Assembly (NCBI GenBank): GCA_948099385.1
Contig: CANUEZ040000061.1
Location: 11,826,001 to 11,890,000, forward strand
Reading direction: 5' to 3'
Source of the DNA: Fasciola hepatica
Lineage: Eukaryota; Platyhelminthes; Trematoda; Plagiorchiida; Fasciolidae
DNA: 64,000 nucleotides
The notes under the pieces were generated by a model. The model saw only the letters and a list, made by a program, of their open reading frames with translations. It did no database searches and had not been told where the DNA came from. Made by a program: the position numbers and the translations under genes. This document shows, one piece after another, positions 58,040-64,000 of the stretch (position 1 is the first letter of the stretch; each line of letters begins with the position of its first letter).

Positions 58040-59430
58040 ATGGAGTTTACTGCGTTTTTGTATTCTTCAGATCGAACACGAGAAACTCCCACGAAAGACA
58101 CTGATCCTTGTATACTACAGTAAGACTTTCGACTAGGTATCTCACGAGCAACTGCTACCGAAACTGCGGACTCTCGGTATTGCTGGGTCCATGCTTCACT
58201 GGATTGAAGACTTCTCAACTGGGAGAACCGTGAGAGTTGCCCAGCCTCTGTCCCAGCGGTATCCTGTCACTGGTGGTGTCCCGCACGGTTCTCTCCTGGA
58301 ACCATTGTTATTCCTTGCATTGGTGAATGACTTTCCTCAGATATTGCGATCCCAGTGCCTCATTTATGCCGATGATATGAAGGTCTGGTGCACCATTCTG
58401 TCAGAGAAGGATCGTGTGCTGCTGTAGCTGGATTTACGCACAATGGTACGTTGGTCCAGCCATTGGGGTCTGCCGATGAGCCCCCAGAAGTGTGTTCACA
58501 TGAGAATCGATGGAGAGGACGCGGCCGTTTGGTTTCACTTTGGAACACCATTATTCGGCGAACGACTGAGAGAAGAGACCTTGGCGTCGTTGTCACCGGT
58601 AATCTGAAGACTCGGGCCCACATCGACAAAGTCTGTGCTTCCGCGTGGAGAATGTATAGCGTCATTCGCCGTTCATTTGGACGCCTTCCCATGGAAGCTT
58701 TCCCATTGCCTTACGCTCCTCCGGAGCTTCCGCGACTGGAATATGGTGGTCCCGCTGTCTATCCATGTAGGTCTAATGAAGTAGCCAAACTGGAAAAAGT
58801 TTAACGAGTTGCTACGCTTCACGTTGCTGGACTACGCGGCATCACCTACGAGAGACGACTGAAAGCTACCGGGTTATTCTCCATTGCTTACAGGTGGATT
58901 CGCGCTGATTTGATCTATGCAAGACGCATTATTCGAGGTGATATGGGTGCCAAATTGCAGTTGAAACTACCTCTCCGAAATAACGATCACATTCGAAGAC
59001 GTGTGCCCATGCTGCAAAGCTGAGTTCTACCGGCCTGCCGTTGGTGTATCGTTTCTCCAGGAGAGTGACCAACCTCTGGAACTCTTTCTCCGCTAATGTG
59101 ACAGAAGAGGCCAACGACAGTACTTTCAAGCTGAAACCAGATATTCCTAAAGGATCGTTGGCAAAGCACTAACATCTGGCCAAGCTAATGGATTTTACCG
59201 TGATAGGACCCATGCGGGACGATTCCAGTGCCCTTTAAAAGGAAACTGAACACTACCAAGCGGACGGACCCCCCAGTGCTTAGCTTGCCTAGATGCTATG
59301 TATGTTGGTTTTGTGCCAAGAAAATACTTTTGCAGTCGAAGCACAGTGAGGTACTGCGGCTGACGCGCAAGAATCTGGGCGCGTAGGCCGAGCCGCAAGT
59401 CCCGTGATCCAACCTAACCTGACCCGACCT
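58040..59430 (+). pseudogene. CR1-like LINE 3' half
   Basis: The reverse transcriptase palm is well kept: a degenerate 'SKTFD', 'LRTLGIAGSMLHWIEDFSTG', 'VTGGVPHGSLLEPLLFLALV' (GVPQGSVLGPLLFLxxxND), then an intact YADD in 'CLIYADDMKVW' (58365-58376). A TAG at 58425-58427 ends that frame. The C-terminal part continues in a second frame, 58388-58804: 'TERRDLGVVVTGNLKTRAHI', 'LEYGGPAVYPCRSNEVAKLE'. It then continues past a TAA with 'GITYERRLKATGLFSIAYRW'. Sequence to about 59430 is the probable 3' untranslated part. Confidence 0.78.
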
Positions 59431-60303
59431 GAGAGAGAGCAGGCTGAGATGGTAGATTAGCTGATAGGGCAAAAGAGGATAGTGATAAAGCAGGAAAGAA
59501 TGCAGAAGTGAAAGGTGAAAAGGACCAAATAGTTAGATAAAACCAATGAAAGAATAGGAAAACGAGGAAGCAATGAAAAAACTAAGCAGACGGCAATATT
59601 TGTTTGTTCCGCTAATAGAAGAATGGGGGAAGTGGCGTGAAAAAGCCTAAGAGGTGGTGAAGATGAGACTGCATCTTGACGTGGTGTGATGGCTCGCGCG
59701 CCTATGTGATCCAAAGAGCTCTACAGGATGGCTTCTTTAAGCTGGAGATGCAATCATACCTGACGTCAGTGGGTAGAGGCCAGACAAAGTCCAGTCTCCT
59801 GGTCCTCCAGGTTAGGGGTCGATTTGAGCTGGCAACTCAGTCGGCAAAATCAGTGGGAGAATAATTGATCCAAGCAAATGGACTTCCACTAAGCTATCCC
59901 GCTGCCTTGCGGATAGGTTCTTGTTAGAACTGAAGGCTTTGGATGAGGACCCTAATCGTTCTCCTGCTTTGTGGCTGGACACCCTAGCAGTACCGGTCCA
60001 ACATCTCCCATGAACTGCACGAATAGAAAGAATTCCATACTGCATCAGTCGTCGAGCAGGATAATCAGGACCGCTCTGCCCATTGCATCGAGTGGGGTGG
60101 GTAGTGATAAGTGGGCTACTGCTCAGAGTTCCCTCTCTTTTATTAAACCTTTGTCTTCTGTCCCCAACCACCTCTCTTTGCCCCATCTATCCACCCATAA
60201 TGCTCCCACTGATAACACGGTCGATACTGGCAACGATTCACTGTCAAATAGTGTCGGGAATAATCCTCTGTCTTGTAACTCACATTTTCTCAAACCTCGT
60301 TAG

Positions 60304-61251
60304 CCTCTGAATCTCGACTCCTTTAACGTGCGTACACTCATGCAGGCTAGTCAGCAGGCGTGCCTAGTGCTCCTAATAGATTCTCTGAATATTGGTGTCT
60401 GCTGCTTAAGTGAAACTCGTATTCAGGATTCGGGTAGTGTGATTCAACTAACTGCTCCTGGTATCTCATCGAGGTATTTCCTGCGCACTTAAAGAGACGA
60501 AGTAGCTCGAGCTGTGGGTATAGAAATGGTCTTGACTGAGAAGGCTGAGGCTGCCCTTTTAGACTGGGTCCCGATTAACAGTCGTTTATGTGCTGTGAGA
60601 CTCCAGGGGTCAGTTGGCGTTCGAATGAATAGTTGTGCTAAGCGCAGTTTGTTTGTGATCTCGGCGTACTCCCCAACGGACTGCAGCTCAAACGCACAGA
60701 AAAATGAGTTCTATGATGTACTCGCCACCCTCGTTCTCAGGAGCAAAGGTTCTGACATGGTAGTGCTAGCTGGTGACTTCAATGCACAAGTTGGAAAACT
60801 TGGTACGGCAGAAGCTTGTTTAGGTGGCCGTTGTGCTTTACCCTTTCAGCGTACAGATAACAGGGATAGGCTTCTCCAGTCTTGTGCAGACAATCGATTG
60901 TTCTTGTCTAGCACCAATTTCCGACACACCTCGCGTCGCACAGCGAAATGGCACTCTTACTCTGCAGGTTCTTTGATTCAGATTGATCATATCTCCGTAA
61001 GCTACCGATGGCGCAGTTCTGTTCAGAACTGTAGATCTTACTGGTCCGCGTACGTAGAGTCGGACCATGCATTAGTTTTAATGCGATTATCTCTCCACCT
61101 CCATGGTTATCGTCGCAAACCACAAACCCAGTTAGCCCTACAGCGTTTGCATGATCCACAAGTCCACACCTGTTATGAGCAGAAGTTAGCACGTGAGCTA
61201 GAATCCACGATGAACAGTAATGTAGATGGGAATTGGGCTCATATCAAATAG
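60304..61251 (+). pseudogene. RTE endonuclease domain
   Basis: It reads 'PLNLDSFNVRTLMQASQQAC', then 'IGVCCLSETRIQDSG' with the catalytic Glu. After a TAA at 60490 comes the open frame from 60514: 'NSRLCAVRLQGSVGVRM', 'LFVISAYSPTDCSS', 'VVLAGDFNAQVGKLG' (catalytic D and N), 'STNFRHTSRRTAKWHSY', 'IDHISVSYRW', 'YVESDHALVLMRL' (terminal SDH). All catalytic blocks of the apurinic-type endonuclease are recognisable. Confidence 0.85.
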
Positions 61252-62870
61252 GCGATGCACTTTGCAGGAGGTTTCGCCTGTGGTCCTAGATCCAATGTCC
61301 ATCGAAGACACTGGATCTCGCAAGAGTCGCTGAGTATAATGGAGCAAAAGCGTCAGCTCTCGAACTGTAAGGAGATGAATAAGATACGAAGACATCTACA
61401 GAAGGAAGTTACGCAAAGCCTTAAGAATGCTCGCGAAAACTAGTGGATCAGGGTAGCCGAAAAAATGGAAATAGCGGCTGCTTCAGGTAACAGTCGAAGA
61501 CTGTTCAAACTTATTCGTGACACCGGTGGACGACGCACCTATGTCAGTGAGACGATTTTCGATAGAAGGGAATACGTAATGTTTGTAGTAACCATCGTGG
61601 GATTAGATTAATTCCGATAGTCACCAAAGTATCAGCCTCGATCCTGCTGCGCCGTCTTACACCGGCTCGCGAGAGGAACACCGGCGAACAGCAGGCTGGA
61701 TTCCGCCCAGGTCGAGGATGCATCGACCAGATTTTTACTCTTGGTCGACTACTTGAAACGCGTCACACGCGCCGCCGACCAACAATAATGCTTTTCTTAG
61801 ACCTGAAAGGCGTCTTCGTATCAGTTGACCGAACAGGGCTTTTCAGTGGTGTTCATCGAAAAGGTATGCCCAAGAAGTTCGTGAACCTACTGAGATCATT
61901 GTATTCTCATGCTTGTGGTCGCGTTAGTGTTTACGGTGAACTATCCGGTCGGTTCGGAACGACGAGTGGTATTGGACAGGCATGTCCCATGTCTTCATTC
62001 CTGTTCGACTTCGTCATGGACGAAATAATGGAGAGTGCCTTATAAAATCTTCAGGATGTAGGTGTCGAACTAGGAAATAATAGAAAGCTATGTGATCTGG
62101 GTTATGTGGACGACGTTGTCTGCTTGTTCGAATGCACGGAACATGTTCAGCGTGCATTAGATAGACTTATGAGAGCTGTAGCTCCATTCGGTATGTGCTT
62201 TGCATCTTCAAAGTGCAAGGTGATGTTACAAGACTGGACGTCAACGATTCCGAGGTTGATGCTCGATGGGGAGGTGCTGTTAGTAGTCGACCACTTCACC
62301 TACCTCAGCAGCAGAGTGAAGACGGATGGGAGCACAGTAGTAGAGGTGAGCACGCGGATATCCAAGGCTCGAGTGGCGTACGCTTGACTGAAGCACATGT
62401 GGCGCCTTCCTGATATTTCACTGAAGTTGAAAGGTCGTGTATGCTGGGCCACGGTGCGTTCAGTTTTGTTGTATGGTTGTGAGACTTGGAGTGTGCGTGC
62501 CGAAGATATTTGTCGTTTAGAGGATTTCGATCACCGATGTTTGCGTAGTATCGCTGGGATTAGGTGGAATAGCCGAGTGAGGAATGCTGAAGTCAGAAAG
62601 CGAGTATTGGGTATTAACTCGGAGAACGTTCTGTCACAGCGTGTAGGGCTTAGTAGACTCGGTTGGGGCACGTGTTACGTATGGGAAACACACGTCTACC
62701 ATACCGTGTCCTATTCTCCGTTTCTCCTCAGGAGTGGAAGAGACCACGTGGAGGTCAACAGATGACGTGGCAGCGGGGAATGAGAAAATGTACAGCAAAC
62801 TTAGGAAAAGTGGGGCTTCATCTCTTCGTGGTTGGGGTTCACAAGATCCATCTACCAGTTAGCTGGAGAC
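61252..62870 (+). pseudogene. RTE reverse transcriptase, with an internal deletion
   Basis: The linker (61255-61560) ends 'RRLFKLIRDTGGRRTYVSET'. The sequence then jumps to 'NHRGIRLIPIVTKVSASILL' in another frame, skipping the segment that normally carries 'KxxxAPGPDxxP' and 'VPxxWxxSxIxPxxKKG', probably 0.4-0.6 kb. The palm follows: 'EQQAGFRPGRGCIDQIFTLG', 'MLFLDLKGVFVSVDRTGLF', 'FGTTSGIGQACPMSSFLFDF', catalytic YVDD at 62103-62114 where YADD is usual. The C-terminal domain reads 'SVLLYGCETWSVRAEDICRL', 'DHRCLRSIAGIRWNSRVRNA'. Further frameshifts are near 62385 and 62670. Confidence 0.82.
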
Positions 62871-63148
62871 ACTGAAGGATATGGCTGCGAACCGCGAGCA
62901 GTGGCGATCGTGTTGTCACTTTCTGTTGAATCAGAATGACTGATCGATGCTCGTTTGTACAGTTAAACTGTATTGCGTGTGTTGGCTACTAGGGCATTCT
63001 TTCCTTTTCCCGCCCCTGTAGGTCCACTCTCTGTCCATATTGTATATTCATACTCTCTAATTCAACGTGCAAGATGATGAGAAAGGCAGTGACCAGTGGG
63101 GCTTGCCCTAGGTGTTTGACTCCTACCAACCTCAGTTTTGTGTTTCCG

Positions 63149-63149
<1 letters not shown>

Positions 63150-63199
<50 letters not shown>
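63150..63199. repeat. (TA)n microsatellite, RTE tail
   Basis: About 25 TA units end the RTE 3' sequence. This parallels the tail of the truncated RTE at 52504. Confidence 0.88.
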
Positions 63200-63203
<4 letters not shown>

Positions 63204-64000
63204 CACACCTGTCTGGTTTCATACTGTGCCAAACAAAGCATGGTACAATCGGGGGGAAGCGTTGAACAGTCCTAGTCCATGATTTGTTTGTGGGCGCGAT
63301 ACTGCCAGGTTGCGCAAGCCAAAGCAGGTAATTTTCTTAGAGAACCATAACGAGAGTCTTTAGCTATCCGAAGCTTAACCTGCAATACAGCGGGACGAAA
63401 TTTGGAGTCCGCAACCCACTCGGGGCCGGTGACTGATTGCTCAGTTCAAACGTCCTTCGGATGAGGTCAAACATCCTGGGTGCCCAGTGCACCTCTCCGC
63501 TACAGGTGCCGGTGGGCACACCGTTGCGCGCCTCAAACGTCATCTATGATTGGTTTGGAATCAGGGTTTAGCCATCTACCTTAAGTGGCTATCTGTCAAC
63601 CGGGTAGAGATCGCCGGGCATTCGCTTTCGTCCTTTGAATTTAGTGGGAACACCTCCGCCACGAGAAGGCAGTGAGCAGTATTTCCTCAGTAGTTTTGTT
63701 AGACGCATGGTCACTTGGGAGCATTTCGAGAGGCGTTCCGAACGAGTAGCCATCTCGGAGCCTGAGACACCCACCCCCGGCCATGCTGAGGCATTTGGCG
63801 TTTACTTGACACGAATTTGTACGTCACTGCTCTCATTTAGGCTGTTGTATTTAGGCCCATACTTCTGTACGTTAGCATGATCATTTTATTTGATGCGTTC
63901 ACTGTATTGCTCGAATTTGGTGAAAAAATGGAAAGTGTTAAGGTACAGTAAAAGTTTTTGGACAATTGAGGTAGGATACTTGAACTTAGTGGTCTACGAT
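63200..64000. other. No recognisable feature (0.8 kb)
   Basis: An 81-codon plus frame (63635-63880) and a 61-codon minus frame (63774-63589) overlap; neither carries a known motif. Confidence 0.4.

Larger units (their letters stand above)
59690..63199 (+). mobile_element. RTE-type LINE, mostly full length, inactivated
   Basis: The 5' leader contains 'agtctcctggtcctccaggt' (about 59791), recurrent in flatworm RTE copies as I know them. The endonuclease (60304-61251) and reverse transcriptase (about 61600-62860) follow, then about 290 bp of 3' sequence and a (TA)n tail. In-frame stops occur at 60301-60303, 60490-60492, 61249-61251 and 61441-61443. An internal deletion near 61580 removes the finger part of the reverse transcriptase. 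Confidence 0.82.

Noticed and set aside
63074..63265. Small protein with an alternating Tyr-Ile stretch
   Set aside because: It is translation of the (TA)n tail; the same artefact occurs at 52123-52662.
1..64000. Bacterial-type operons, CRISPR arrays, rRNA or plasmid origin
   Set aside because: No spaced direct repeats, ribosomal sequence or co-directional gene clusters were seen; all long frames are retrotransposon-derived.

Overview
The window is repeat-rich, intergenic-type DNA of a eukaryote, most likely a flatworm. It holds several LINE lineages with apurinic-type endonuclease plus reverse transcriptase, an RTE element of the kind common in trematodes and cestodes (its characteristic 5' leader, an LSxTRIQD endonuclease start, and TA-repeat 3' tails), nested BEL/Pao LTR retrotransposons, and a tRNA-derived SINE. 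Base composition looks balanced rather than strongly AT-rich, which fits a diphyllobothriid tapeworm or a fasciolid/opisthorchiid-like fluke better than Schistosoma. The species is an inference. I found no host protein-coding gene, no rRNA, no CRISPR array and no operon.

Layout. 1-3.5 kb: unrecognised. 3.5-7.5 kb: decayed minus-strand LINE joined to a decayed minus-strand BEL/Pao copy of 'family B'. 7.5-11.2 kb: unrecognised apart from a 105-bp palindrome and a LINE-like ATT tail. 11.4-15.7 kb: decayed plus-strand LINE. 15.7-20 kb: unrecognised. 20-22.6 kb and 23.2-25.7 kb: two more decayed plus-strand LINEs; the second is cut by an antisense family-B LTR fragment.

25.8-43.3 kb is the centre of the window, a nested set of three BEL/Pao elements. 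Host element A (LTRs 25823-26199 and 42936-43312) is split by element B (30159-34261, 5-bp duplication CCATC) and by element C (34913-41619, 5-bp duplication CCGTG). C is a close relative of A and nearly intact: one TAG codon and one extra C. B belongs to a different LTR family and is a non-autonomous derivative. It keeps an open 843-codon Gag-protease frame fused to an RNase H-like remnant, and has lost the reverse transcriptase and integrase. A decayed copy with the same fusion lies on the minus strand at 4.6-7 kb, so the deletion form has been mobile more than once. LTR-LTR differences counted by eye (A about 8, B 6, C 4) agree with the order required by the nesting.

43.7-48.5 kb: decayed but nearly full-length CR1-like LINE with a zinc-finger ORF1. 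50.3-51 kb: minus-strand CR1-like 3' fragment. 52.1-54 kb: 5'-truncated RTE with a TA tail, then a LINE reverse transcriptase remnant. 54.1 and 57.5 kb: two SINE copies. 58-59.4 kb: CR1-like LINE 3' half. 59.7-63.2 kb: RTE element with an internal reverse transcriptase deletion, ending in (TA)n. The elements do not form a pathway. The likely functional link is that autonomous BEL/Pao and LINE enzymes mobilise the non-autonomous B and SINE copies.
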